Origin: Pelobates cultripes
Taxonomy: Eukaryota > Chordata > Amphibia > Anura > Pelobatidae
Length of the DNA stretch: 64,000 nucleotides
Direction of reading: 5' to 3'
Assembly (NCBI GenBank): GCA_933207985.1
Contig: OW240913.1
Span: 356,904,866-356,968,865 of the forward strand
Shown here in pieces: positions 33,926 to 45,904 of this stretch. How positions within the stretch are numbered: position 1 is the first letter of the stretch; each line of letters starts with the position of its first letter. A model generated the notes under the pieces. It saw only the letters and a list, made by a program, of their open reading frames with translations. It was not told the origin of the DNA and searched no databases. A program made the position numbers and the translations under genes.

Positions 33926-35270
33926 TGTAGTGGTTATGGTGCCCTCTCTTTATAAATAGTAAACTCCTTGTAAAACGGTTTGTTTTCTTGCCTGGGGTCC
34001 ACCAGGATCCACTCCCCGCCTCCACTACTAATGATGATGAAATGGAAATTCCTAGGGAATTGAAGAGAGAGATTAGGCTAACAGAGATTAGGGGACACAC
34101 TTGGCCAAATCCTGAACTTCAGGGCTTAGTTTAGGGGAGCTAACAGAATTTTCTGATCTTCTGATATGTGGGCTTACTCTACACACTATGCACATGAGGT
34201 TGGAGTTTTAATATGTCCAAGGCTGATATGTCTTTGAAGACCTGCTCTTCCCTTTCAGACTCTTCCCATCTGATTAACAATTTCAAATGCCACTATCTCT
34301 TCAAGGCTTCATTGATCACTTTAAATCCATCTACCAGTTTTATACTACCCTAGATCCCTTTGACCACTTCAGAAGACATTGTCCCCTTCACACAAAATAC
34401 CAAGTTTAGGTCTCTATTCATACTTCAGTCGTCTCTCCCTATAACTTTATAGAAAAATACATATATAGTTTATGTCTTTTAGAGTCAAACTCCAATTCCT
34501 ATTGCTATATTTAATTGTTTAATATGAATACTTTACATACACATGATACATCAACGTCTAACTGCATTCTGAATTTTGTTCCAACAACCATTAGCCACAA
34601 TAAATGAGTCTCCTAGCAAATCAGACAGTGTGGGTAATATGCAAAGATACACGTTGATACGCAGATGCTCATCTTGAATGTTGCTCAATTCTTTAAGGGC
34701 ACTTCATCACTTTCTATCATGAAGCATTGCTGCTATCATACAACACCATGATGCATCCAGCTAATTATTTGATTGTCTACCTACCAGAATTCTACCTGCA
34801 GTGCAACTACCATTATCTACATCAGGGAAAACAGCACTGAACCAAAAGATAAATGATACTGTTGTGGGCAATTAATACAAATCACCTGCCTATTCTAACA
34901 CATCCTAGTATCTTTATGGAAGTTATAATAACTGTTTGTATATCTATCTAAATTGCTGCTTGGTAATTATAATGATATAGTCATAATATAGTATTAGCTG
35001 TCAACAGAAGACAGAAATTGACTAAAATATGATCACTAAAAACAGTCTATATTTTGTTTTCTTCATTTTACTGAATTGAAGATGGCAGTCTAAGTAATTC
35101 GTAACAGTGTGACGTTATATGTAAAAATGTAAAATGTATGTATTCTGTAATACAATTGTTAATATTAATTAGATACATGAAGGTAAAGGTCCCCCACAAA
35201 ATAAAATAGTCTGTTCAGTCCCCCTTCTTTGTTCATTAACCCCATTTTTATTCTATCTAACCCTAAACCT
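33926..35270. other. No gene seen
   Basis: AT-rich DNA with no coding resemblance on either strand and no clear repeat structure. Confidence 0.4.
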
Positions 35271-35345
35271 TCAATTTTTGGGGGCAGACTAGATGGGCCG
35301 AATGGTTCTTATCTGCCGTCACATTCTATGTTTCTATGTTTCTAT
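35271..35345 (+). repeat. Short dispersed repeat with TTTCTATG tail
   Basis: CAGACTAGATGGGCCGAATG and GTTCTTATCTGCCGTCACAT are followed by (TTCTATGT)n. I recognise this as a common interspersed phrase in amphibian genomes, usually at the 3' end of a short retroposon. Only the tail is visible here. Confidence 0.5.
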
Positions 35346-36078
35346 GTAATTCTCTGGGTGTTCATCCCCCTATTCTCTATTTGTCCAACCCCACATTCTG
35401 TTTGTCCACCTACCATTTTAATCTGTCCTCTCCCAACCTTTTCAATGTGTCTGTATTGCCCTAATTCTGTTTGTCCACTCCCCTATTTTAGGTCTGTTCA
35501 ACCCCATTCTCTATTTGTCCTCCCACCATTTTCAGTCTGTCCACCATCAACACTAACATTCTATCTGTCCACCCACTTGTTTCTCGGTTTAAATTCTATT
35601 CTCTGTTTGTCCACCCCAATTTCATCCTGTCCACCCTCAAAACTTTATGTCCACCATCTCATTCTCTATTTAGCCACTTTAATTCAATGTTTGTCCACCC
35701 CTCATTCTGTTCATCCATCCCTCATTTCAGTGTGTCCTCCCTCAAAATACTCATTGTTTTTGTTTAGGCGCCATTGTTTCTCCATACCCTTATTTTCGGC
35801 CTGTCCTCCCCCTATTCTGTCTGTCCACCCCATTCCCTGTATGTTTATTTGTCACCTTTTCAGTCTGTCCACCACTCAACCATTCCATTTTGTCTGTCCA
35901 CCCTCTATTCTCTGTTTGTCCATTCCCCATGTTCAGTCTGTACACCACCCAAATGCTTACATTCTATCTGCCCACCCATCATTCCGTTTCCACCCTCATT
36001 CTCTGTCTGTTCACCACCCTATTTTCAGTCTGTCTTCCCCCCATTATTTCTCTGACCTCCCACTATTCTCTGTATGTC
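35346..36078 (+). repeat. CTGTCCACC-type minisatellite
   Basis: TCTGTTTGTCCACCCC and TTTTCAGTCTGTCCACC words repeat about 25 times with irregular 25-40 bp spacing. The 305-codon frame at 35229-36146, rich in Ser, Pro, Cys, Leu and His, and the other two frames across it arise because the repeat is stop-poor; none looks like a protein family. Confidence 0.75.
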
Positions 36079-37691
36079 CATATAAACGCAACACTTTTGT
36101 TTTTGTCCCCATTTTTCCCCATTTTGAGCTGAACTCAAAGATCTAAGACTTTTCCCTTGTACACAAAAAGCTTATTGCTCTCAAATATTGTTCACAAATC
36201 TGTCTAAATCTGTGTTATTGAGCACTTCTCCTTTGTCGAGAGAATCCATCCACTTCACAGGTGTGGCATATCAAGATGCTGATTTGATAGCATGATTATT
36301 GCACAGTTGTGCCTTAGGCTGGCCACAATAAAAGGTCACTCTAAAATGTGCAGTTTTAGTGTATAAGAGGGCTCCGGGGGGTGGGGGAGGGGGGAAGGGA
36401 AACCAGTCAGTATCTGGTGTGACCACCATTTGCCCCACTCAGTGCAACTCATCTCCTTCACATAGAGTTGATCAGGTTGTTGATTGTGGCCTGTGGAATG
36501 TTGGTCTACTGCTCTTCAATGGCTGTGCGAAGTTGCTGGATATTGGCAGGACCTGGAACATGCTGCCGTATACACCGATCCAGAGCATCTCAAACATGCT
36601 CAATGGGTGGCATGTCCGGTGAGTATGCTGGCCATGAAAGAACTGGATTGTTTTCAGCTTCCAGGAATTGTGTACAGATCCATGAAACATGGGGCTGTGC
36701 ATTATCATGCTGCAGCATGAGTTTATGGTCGTGGATGAATGGGCCTCAGGATCTCATCACGGTATCTCTGTGCATTCAAAATGCCATCAATAAAATGCAC
36801 CTGTGCTCGTTGTCCATTACATATGCCTGCCCGTACCATAACCCCATCGCAACCATGGGCCACTCGATGCACAACATTAACATCAGCAAATCGCTCACCC
36901 ACACGACTCCATACATGCTGTTTGCCATCTGCCCTGTACAGTGAAAACCGTGATTCATTTGTGAAGAGAACACCTCTCCAAAGTGCCAGATGCCATTGAA
37001 TGTAAGCATTTGCCCACTCAAGTCAGTTACTATGACGAACTGCAGTCAGGTCGAGACCCAGATGAGGACGACGAGCATGCAGATGAGCTTCCCTGAGATG
37101 GTTTCTGACAGTTTGTGCAAAGATTCGTTGGTTATGCAAAACAAATGTTGCAGCAGCTGCCCGGGTGGCTGGTCTCAGAGGTGAAGATGGTGGATGTGGA
37201 GGTCCTGGGCTGGTGTGGTTACACGTGGTCTGCGGTTGTGAGGCCGGTTGGATGTACTGCCAAATTCTCTGAAACGCCTTTGGAGAAGGCTTATTGTAGA
37301 GAAATGAACATTCAATTAACGGGCAACAGCTCTGGTAGACATTCCTGCAGTCAGCATGCCAATCGCATGCTCCCTCAAAACTTGCGACATCTGTGGCATT
37401 GTGCATTGTGATAAAACTGCTCATTTTTAGAGTGGCCTTTTATTGTGGCCAGCCTTAGGCACACCTTTGCAATAATCATGCTGTCTAATCAGCATCTTGA
37501 TATGCCACACCTGTGAGGTGGATGGATTATCTCGGCAAAGGAGAAGTGCTCACTAACACAGATTTAGACAGTTTTGTGAATATTTGAGAGAAATAGGCCT
37601 TTTGTGTACATAGAAAAAGTGTTAGATCTTTGAGTTCAGCTCATGAAAAATGGGGGCAAAAACAAAAGTGTTGAGTTTATAATTTTGTTCA
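36079..37691 (-). mobile_element. Tc1-like transposon on the reverse strand
   Basis: Long inverted ends: ATAAACGCAACACTTTTGTT at 36081-36105 and its near-complement ending GTGTTGAGTTTAT at 37682. Matching runs continue for over 200 bp inside (GCTGAACTCAAAGATCTAAG against CTTTGAGTTCAGC; GGTGTGGCATATCAAGATGC against CATCTTGATATGCCACACC). The exact left boundary and the TA are blurred by mutation. An extra G-rich patch (36366-36396) sits inside the left arm. Confidence 0.85.
36407..37399 (-). pseudogene. Tc1-like transposase, inactivated
   Basis: Reading leftwards from the ATG at 37399: MPQMSQVLREHAIGMLTAGM starts the binding domain, then NVHFSTI and LQRRFREFG. The first catalytic block reads FTNESRF near 36957, where the family has FTDESRF, so the catalytic Asp is Asn. 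The second block LQHDNAQPHV (about 36700) keeps its aspartate and is followed after about 34 residues by PPIEHV with the glutamate (about 36620). The next codon, Trp in the family, is TGA. The end reads GANGGHTRY-like before the stop at 36407-36409. Another stop follows VAR near 37316. Length matches a full Tc1 enzyme of about 330 residues. Confidence 0.88.
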
Positions 37692-37717
37692 GGGAAAAAG
37701 AGAGGAAGAGAGGATAC

Positions 37718-38841
37718 TAGTGATGTCCCGAACGGTTCGCTGGCGAATAGTTCCTGGCGAACATAGCGTGTTCGCGTTTGCCACGGATGGCGAACATATG
37801 CGATGTTCGGTCCGCCCCTATTAATTTACTAATACTAAGTAAAAATTACTTAGTATTAGTAAATTGTGCCCCTACTCGCAATACCGCGAGTAGGGGCATG
37901 TCTATTAAACAGTGAGCAGCCTGTGGCTGCTCACTGTTGAAAAAAAAAGGGTCCCCCACCCACCGCTAAATACAAAGGGTCCCTAGTCACCCCTCCCCCC
38001 CCCAAAAAAAATGAGCTCCCTACCTACCCCTCTCACCCTAAAAATAATGAGGGGGGGACCTTTAACTAAAAACCTGTAAAATTCAATTAGGCTAATAACA
38101 ATAGGTCCCCCCTTATTGTTATTTTTAGGGCCCCCACCCACCGCTCAGGGGTGGGGGCTGGGGGGGACAGTAGGTCACCCCTTATTGTTATTTTTAGTGC
38201 CCCCACCCAGCGCTCAGGGGTGGGGGCCAGGGGGGGACAATAGGTCCCCCCTTATTGTTAATTTTAGGGCCCCCTCCCACCGCTCAGGGGTGGGGGCCGG
38301 GGGGGACAGTAGGTACCCCCCTTATTGTTAATTTTAGGGCCCCCACCCACCGCTCAGGGGTGGGGGCCGGGGGGGGACAGAAGGTCCCCCCCTTATTGTT
38401 ATTTTTAGGGCCCCCACCCGCCGCACAGGGGTGGGGGCCGGAGAGGGGGAGGACTGTAGGTCTCCCCCTCAATATCTTTATGGCCCCCACCCGCCGCCCA
38501 GGGGTGGGGGCCGGGGGGGGGAGGACAGTAGTTCCCCCCCTCATTATCATTATGGCCCCCACCTGCCGCCCAGGGGTGGGGGCCAGAGAGGGGGAGGACA
38601 GTAGGTCCCCCCCTCATTATCTTTATGGCCCCCACCCACCGCCCAGGGGTGGGGGCCGGGGGGGGAGGAGAGTAGGTCTCCCCTCCCCCTTCAACCACTA
38701 TTGTGGCCAGAAAGAGTCCCTGTGGGTTTTAAAATTCGCCTGCCTATTGAAGTCTATGGCGGTTCGCCGGGTTTGCGAACATTTGCGGAAGTTCGCGTTC
38801 GCGGTTCGCGAACCGAAAATTTTATGTTTGCGACATCACTA
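37718..38841. mobile_element. hAT-like element with hairpins and G-rich tandem units
   Basis: The ends TAGTGATGTC (37718) and GACATCACTA (to 38841) are perfect inverted repeats, and GAGGATAC flanks both sides (37710-37717 and 38842-38849), an 8-bp duplication as in hAT elements. Near the left end are three perfect hairpins: 37823-37842/37846-37865, 37867-37879/37886-37898 and 37908-37921/37925-37938. From 38098 to 38695 about eight 69-76-bp units follow. The right 150 bp recur at 61142-61321. No transposase is encoded; Pro/Gly-rich frames on both strands are repeat by-products. Confidence 0.85.
38098..38695 (+). repeat. G/C-rich tandem array, about eight 70-bp units
   Basis: Units begin with ACAGTAGGTCCCCCC or variants at 38098, 38167, 38237, 38306, 38377, 38453, 38525, 38598 and 38669. 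Each holds GGCCCCCACCC, an 8-base spacer and GGGGTGGGGGCC, which can pair, followed by a run of six to eight G. The plus strand has G-quadruplex potential in every unit. The last four units differ slightly (TCATTATCTTTATGG in place of TTATTGTTATTTTTAGG), so the array grew in two steps. Confidence 0.9.
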
Positions 38842-40315
38842 GAGGATACATGCAGCCTGTATTACGATCTCAGTGGAAGTTTAATCTTGCATTTGGAATG
38901 TCATTTCAATACTGTGATTATTGTTACAACTGGACTACCGAAATAGTGTTTTATTATTCATCCTCAAAATAGTTAGTAGAAGAGGTGTATGTGTGTGGGT
39001 GTGTTTGTGTGTGTGTGTGTATGTCTGTATATATGTTAATTGCCCATTCTTTCTTATGTTTGTCATTTGAGCTCAATTAGCAATTCAATTAATAGCAATC
39101 AGCAATCAACAAAAGTAACATGCAGTAAATTGACACATTACTTCACAAAAATCAATGAATAAACAGTTGTATGTGCATTCCATGATTGTTAGCATCTATT
39201 GAGTTGATAGAATCTATGCCAATATTATTAGAGCTGCAAAAGACCCATCTAAATGCTTTATACGTATACGTATGGCTGACTACTAACAATAATAAGAAAA
39301 GATTGCTGTACAATGAAAAATAGAAAGTCTTTAAGTGCCTCTGTGCAGCATGTTTGTGTTATAATGCAATTATGGCTAAATACCTCAACTAAGTCTAATT
39401 AAAACACGTTTACAGTGAGAGCCAGGTTGAGATTTGTAAAAAGAGAGCCAGGTTAAGATTGACATTCGAAAAAGTTTTCTTTGGGGTGAGCAGTTGACAT
39501 GAAGTAATGTACAGTTGTGGTTTTGCAGTCTTGTAACAAGACGAGGTCAATACATTCTGTAATACTGTAATACTAAAAAAAAAGTATATAGATTAGGTTA
39601 AATTAGAATGCCTGCAAAACAACACATATTCAAGCAAAAATCTCTTGCTAGTGCATGAATATAGACACAATACACATGGGGGAAAAAAACACAATTAAAG
39701 GCATACTCCAACAAGGATAAAAGTTTAATGAAACAAGTGAAGTCAGACTCCCCAAAATACCTGAATCCTCTCTTCTTAACATAATTTGTTACACTGGTAC
39801 AATGCCGGTGTATGAACCAAATAGCCAAATATAGAATAATAAACCATGGCAGGGACTGGTGGCAAAATGATGTTACCAAGCATTTGTGGAGCATTATGGG
39901 GTATCTACATTGTAAAATATAGGGTTTTAATAGAGCCAATTTCAAATGGTGGGTTGGTAAAGAAACCCAATAATAACTTTACTTTGGTCCTTAACAAGTT
40001 CAATTCTGATGAATGAATAACACTTACAGATATACTGAATAAATAGTAAAAGCAGTGTGTAACAGGGAACTATATATTACCATATATTACATCAATTCAG
40101 ACCTATTTAGCTTTTATTTTGACATGCCTGATTCAATCCTTACAATGGGTGTCTACATTTGCTAAATTCAACATACTTGTCTGGGATAGTGTAAGTATTA
40201 CAGTAGTGTATAAAGTATTTGTTTTACCATTACCTCTTGAGGAGCAACCATATTAAATAACGTATATCCTGTTGGACTATATGATATTTTCTGGCATATA
40301 ATTTATACTCTACAC
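38842..40315. other. No gene seen; TG microsatellite
   Basis: A (TG)n tract lies at 38987-39022. The minus-strand frame at 39598-39945 has no recognisable family. Otherwise AT-rich. Confidence 0.45.
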
Positions 40316-40450
40316 CAGGGGTAGACAACCTTCGGCACTCCAGATGTTCCGGACTACATCACCATAATGCTCTTACATCCATAATGCTGACAAAGTATCA
40401 TGGCAGGTGTAGTCCAAAACTTCTGGAGTGCTAAAGGTTGCCCATGCCTG
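40316..40450. mobile_element. Complete 135-bp hAT-type MITE
   Basis: Inverted ends CAGGGGTAGACAACCTTCGG and, complemented from the right, CAGGCATGGGCAACCTTTAG, continuing into CACTCCAG on both arms. Flanks CTCTACAC (40308-40315) and CTCTTCAC (40451-40458) form an 8-bp duplication with one change. Both features fit hAT. Confidence 0.9.
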
Positions 40451-40648
40451 CTCTTCACCATCAGATCTTTAGATCCTAGCATCAGTTGGAACTCATGTTA
40501 TGGCTACACACTTGTAATTGTGTACAAACCATCTGAAAATATTCTGAAAATGTTTTAGGTTTCTTTTAGGTTTGTGATGTTAACTCTATGCTTTTCTACT
40601 GTGTGTTCATCCATTCAATTTTAATATGGATCATATATGTATATAAGG

Positions 40649-41115
40649 CTTAAAGGGACACTCAACTGCCCAAATACAAAAATGTTTTAATTACTTTTTA
40701 GTAAATATACCCCACTGAAAGCATGCATGCATTTCATTCTGCATTTTTTCATTTCGGCTCTATCTAAAAAGAGCTTGCAAAAGCTACAAATCTCTTCTTC
40801 CCCAGCCCAGGCTTTCTATGACTGTCCAATCACAGACTTCCCAATGCAGCTCAATGAGAAGTCTTTGCAAGACAGGTGCTCTCTGCAATTTCTGCCTCTG
40901 GAGTTTAGTTCCACTTAGATAAACAACCAGGAAGTAATAGGATCGATTGTCTGATTGACAGCCAGGGAGGTGTAACCAGGTTAATTTATAAAAGTATTAA
41001 TTTCTGTTGAAATCTGCACTTTTTGTAAACTGAAGAAAAAGGACAAACTGTTTACACGTAAAGCATTTCAGCAAGCTACATTGTTTTATGCCTGTGGATT
41101 GTTCCTTTACATACC
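40649..41115. repeat. Dispersed repeat family A, fullest copy
   Basis: Starts GGCTTAAAGGGACACTCAA and aligns with 1045-1470 through most of its length. It ends near TGGATTGTTCCTTTACAT, which complements part of the start. Frames inside (40727-40918 plus, 40997-41230 minus) are by-products. Confidence 0.6.
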
Positions 41116-42303
41116 ACAAAGGGACTAATATGTAAACAGTGTTAAAACTCATGCAACTTCCTTGCTTCATTTGGGGCTTAAAATACAGAATTCCTATTTT
41201 TTTGTGGACAAATCCTGCCCTTTCTAGCAAACCGTTTTCTACCTATCCATTCAGTGGTGCTGGTTATATATTTTTAAAATTAATTCTAATATAAAACACA
41301 GTGTCCTATTGAGTGAATATCATTACAGTATCTTTCTTTGCTTTAACCCTTTCCGGTGCCACTTGACTGAATATAGATCGATGCCATTGTCAAGGTTTTG
41401 GTACTCATGAGGTAAAGACGTTTTCTGATCAGGATTGTACAATTGGGAAAAGCAGGCTTTAAACAATTACTTTATCAAATGTAACATTTTGAAATACATA
41501 GCATTCTCTGAATATTATGTGTCTACTTTTAGAATGAATACAAATCTGTGCTCGGTGTGAAGTGTAGATGTCCATTTTTTTTAGAAAGACATTAGGAGGA
41601 AGAAAACATCAAAGTATGACTGAAATATCTTGAACATTTAATGACCCATAAAAATGCATGATAAGCACTGCGATCCCAGCTATATGTCATTAATGAGACA
41701 GTATGCCATTATGGATTAGATCAATTTGGAACTTTTCTCATTATTTATGAAAATGGCTGCATACAGGATAGCTCTTACATAGCATAACTGACTTATGTGG
41801 CACTTTGTTAAAACAGAGCTGCAATAGTAGACATAAAAGCAGCAGATGACACCACAATTCGAGGGACAAGGTCATCTACAAATGCAAAGAACAAAAAATG
41901 GACGTCACTTTTAACTCGGGCAAAATGTGACCCTTCTGACAGCCTTTGGGTGTCCCAGCACTCACTGAATTTACCGTTGGCCGATCATGTCTGAGCTTAT
42001 CTAAGATGAATCTTGTCTGCTCGACTCTAAACCTAATGTACATCACAGTCAACTTGTCATTAGATCATTGTGACTGCTATTAACTCCTTAGTGACCAGAG
42101 GCAATTGATGCCATCCTAGTAATCTGTTCTTAAACCACTTAAAGAAAAATTGCTACTTCTCAGGATTTTAAAAACAGAATTGAAGTATTCCCTACATTCA
42201 AATGTGTACTATAAGTAAGTTTAATTGTATTTTGCAATATATTTTGTATTTAAAATTTTTTTTTTAACAAAGATGTGACCCATAATCTAAACTAAAAAAG
42301 AAC
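41116..42303. other. No gene seen
   Basis: AT-rich sequence. No protein resemblance and no clear repeat. Confidence 0.4.
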
Positions 42304-42318
42304 AAATCTGACTTTAAA

Positions 42319-43817
42319 AGGGGGCGGGGCCTGAGCTTTGAGCGAGCCAGAAGTGGTATGCCAGAACTCCCGACTTTTTTGCTAAAAGAGGCGCTATAAC
42401 CCGGCGGATGCGGCTACCAAGCAAACCTATAGGTGTACCTAAGCTCAGGGGGACCCAGGGAAGCTAACTGACACCTCACCCGTGTATTTCTCCTACCAAG
42501 ATCCTGGGATCCTTGCTGCAGCCTACCTGGAGCGGAGCTGAGAGGGAGTGGCCGATCTTCTTGTGCTTCGGGAAGGCGTCTAGACTTGTAGCACTCCTAA
42601 CCCCCTACCTCCCTACACCCCTCTAGAATGCTTTCACTCACCCAACAGCCAAGCGGCACTGCCTCAATTCCAATGCCCCACAATGGCGGATGCCGGTCCG
42701 TTGTGACCACATGGTGAGCGCCCCGTGCAGAGGAGATCACATGACTCAGCAGCGGACTCCCTGATGAGGCTTGATAAAATCTTTCAGAGCTTCTGGCTGA
42801 AGCTGCTGCGATGACTCTCAGCAACCACAGTCAGACCCCAGCCGGGAGGCAGAGAAGTCCAACTATGGCTGGTGAAGGAGCCTACTAAAAGAGGCGGACA
42901 GAATGGAAAACCTGCTTGTCCCATGGTGCACCCAGCTACAGGGTCATCGCAGGCACCAGATACCTGTACACACCACCTACCCAAGCCGAAAGCTTCAAGG
43001 CCCTCAAACCGATGGATTCCAGCAGGCAAAAGGCGGGATGCAAACCACCAAACAAGACCCACGCGATTGACCCACAGAGCCCATTGTTTTACCCCACAGG
43101 GGTTGAGTCTGAGCCTTACCAGATCATAAGCTTCCGACAAGAAGATGCAGGCTCTCCTCCAAGTCTGGGGATGGAATGGCTCCTCAACTCCTATTATATG
43201 CACCAGCCTGAGATCTAAGCTTCACACAGGCATAGGATGACTGTGAAGCTCTGTGGCCCTGGAGGGCCAGCTCCGTGTCCCACAGACTCTGATCCATCTA
43301 GAGGCTACAGGTCTCACCTCACACATAGTTCTGTGCCAGATACCAGCCCGGGCGGTGTACCCACGAGTGTTAGCCTACTGTCTCTGAGCCACTATCTTAC
43401 AGCAAAAATCTTGTTTTTGAAGCTGTTTCCCTGCTATACACTGCAGTGTTCCTTGCTATATATATTTTATTTTAGCATGTTTACCTACCCTATGTTTAGC
43501 CTAGAATATAATTTACATAAGTGCTAGCTTTAATACGGATCACGCAGGTTAAACACAATGATCGCTTTTCTGTCTTTGTGCATGCTAAGCTAAGTTGTCC
43601 TACCCGGCAGTCGGCACACGCATGATCACTTTATGTTATGTTATGAAGCCTCTCTTTATTAATCTTGCCTATTAATCTTGTTTTCGAATATCTTAAAAAT
43701 GTGCAATTGATTTCCATATACCATGTAACTGTACATTTTTCATATGTTCTCTACTGCTATTGTGCCATCGCAAGCATACCTGTACACAAATCTGCACACA
43801 AAAAAAATAAAAAATAA
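42319..43817 (+). mobile_element. L1-type LINE deletion derivative with target duplication
   Basis: The GC-rich start GGGGGCGGGGCCTGAGC is typical of L1-type 5' ends. The interior contains 5' UTR-like sequence and a short ORF1-start-like frame (MTLSNHSQTPAGRQR, near 42811), then goes directly to a 3' UTR-like part and an A-rich tail at 43797-43820. AAATCTGACTT occurs at 42304-42314 and 43818-43828, an 11-bp (or longer) target duplication. RT and endonuclease are absent, so the copy was moved by enzymes from elsewhere, or deleted afterwards. Class call rests on the 5' character, tail and duplication. Confidence 0.7.
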
Positions 43818-43828
43818 AAATCTGACTT

Positions 43829-44464
43829 AAAAAATAAATAAATAATATTTATAGACACAGTCTGGTTCATATCTTGGTACCCAGTCCAGTTCATCACAGC
43901 TTTCATCCTTTTCAGTAAAAGTTTCACATGGAGTTGGTTCTTCTAGCACAACATACCTGGTTTCGCCAAGATCATTGCAGAAATAGAGGTTAATGTGCCA
44001 CAAATTCGCCCACAAACATCAACTGGACACTTAATGAAATGGAGAATACAACTGGTTTACTGCAGAAAATGCAAGCTAAAAATATAGCATAATGTTTTAA
44101 TAACGGGGAGGAAGGAGGGATAGGGGAGATAATAACAATGTACTTTGCTCTCCAAAAGATTTGACATTGTTAGAAAAACGTTCCAAATGATCTATTTACA
44201 AACTTCCCATAAACTTTAATGGTAACTACTGTAGATAAATTATTTTACAAAATTACGCTCTGCACTCAAACTCCCACTACTCCTGAGCAGCAGCAATGAC
44301 TATAGTACACATCAGCCCCAATACATCGAACAAAAAACAAAAAAGTTACATGCACACTACCCCAAATCCCTATGCATATTTACATTACTAAATACTTTTT
44401 TATTAGGCTTTCATGGCAATTGAAGTGATATCGAAAAACCTCCAGTTTTCTTTAGCTCTAATTC
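43829..44464. other. No gene seen
   Basis: AT-rich sequence with no coding signal; short chance frame on the minus strand at 43827-44015. Confidence 0.4.
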
Positions 44465-44690
44465 AGTGGTTCCCAACCCAGTCCTCAAGTACCCCGTAAC
44501 AGTCCAGAATTTAGGGATTACCCAGTTGTTACTATGGTGTTTGTAGAAAAAAAAACACTTTAGACACAACAGGGTCATTCCTAAATCCTTCACTGCTCTA
44601 ATTAAATAAAGGACAATGTAAATTTTAAGCGAATGACAATGCAGCCATTTTGGACTGGGTTGGAGGCATCTCGTAAAACATTCAAACACC
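44465..44690. mobile_element. Probable hAT-type MITE, decayed
   Basis: CAGTGGTTCCCAACCCAGTC followed by CTCAAGTACCCC is the known look of a small hAT-like end. Near the right, CATTTTGGACTGGGTTGGAGG partly complements it, but the final bases are lost. Confidence 0.5.
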
Positions 44691-45904
44691 CTGCTGGCAA
44701 TATACTACTACAGAAAGGGAAAATGAATCAACAATAAACACAGCATAGCCCAAGAAACTGACTTAATTAGAAGCACTTATCCCATAATAAAAGCATATTG
44801 TACAAGTTTGTTTGTATAGGAAATCAGAATATCTCAAATTAGTTTTTGGAACATCTCGTAGAGATCCAACTCTATCATGGAATGACCAACTAATGTAGCT
44901 GAATAAGTAGAACATTCTATGCAAGCATTTGGGAACCAGACTCTGGTGACACCAAAGTGCACCATTTGGTCTTTAATTAATTAAATATACCAAATAATGT
45001 TATAAAAAAAAAGCTTTTTAATATCTAAGGTTTTGCATTAAACTGAAACCTGTGATCCAGATGGGATGGAATAGTCCCCACCAAATAAACACATACCTGA
45101 ATCTAAAAAGACAAATCACCAGCAAATGTTTATGTTACCCATATAATTAACCATATCATACTTAATTTACTATAAAAGCTAAATCTAAACCTCTCAGGAA
45201 GTTACATTTATGGCAACATCTGTACACAATCTGAGACAAAAATTTAAAAATGCAGATTTAAGTCATATTTAAATCACATCCTTCTGGCTAATGTATAATT
45301 ATTTACAAATAATTCATAATACTTTCTTCTGATTTACTGTTCTCAAAAGCCTCTATATTTGCAAGTCATAGGAACGTTTTCTGTTATAGATTACCAGCTG
45401 CCAAAGCCTGAATATTTTGAAATGTTAATCTTTTTTTTTCTTTTCTTTGTATTTGTATAACTTAAAATAAAGGGAAAATCAATCTCTATGTATCTGTTGA
45501 TTTATATGAACTATGAAGTGAACAAACCAGTGTGCCTTGGTAAAATTCCAATAAAATACCATATTTACAAAATAAAATTAATTGATGGTGAAATACAGAT
45601 AATTGCAGGCAGTATACTTGCGGGGAACCCAGCGGTCTTTGTAATGCTATGTACAGAACTAGTCAGATGAAATAGCTGTTAGTGTTAACTTCGTCTAAAA
45701 TGCAACAAAACATGCATGGTCATGAAAACTTCATACTAAACCTCATTAATATCAATTTGTGATGTCAATTTCATGACGTTAGGGTGAATTAGGGTATCAT
45801 AGTCTAATACGCACACTTTAATATTCAATGATTTCATGACAATTTAGACTTCTTTTCCATACTTTTTTATTTTCAATCCTGAATTATATGTTATTTTTAT
45901 TATT
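44691..45904. other. No gene seen
   Basis: AT-rich DNA. The 60-codon frame at 45488-45670 has no family resemblance. Confidence 0.4.

Noticed and set aside
36468..36944. Plus-strand 158-codon frame
   Set aside because: It is the antisense shadow of the reverse-strand Tc1 transposase.
38116..38842. Pro/Gly-rich frames up to 195 codons
   Set aside because: Produced by the 70-bp G-rich tandem units and open on both strands; not a protein family.
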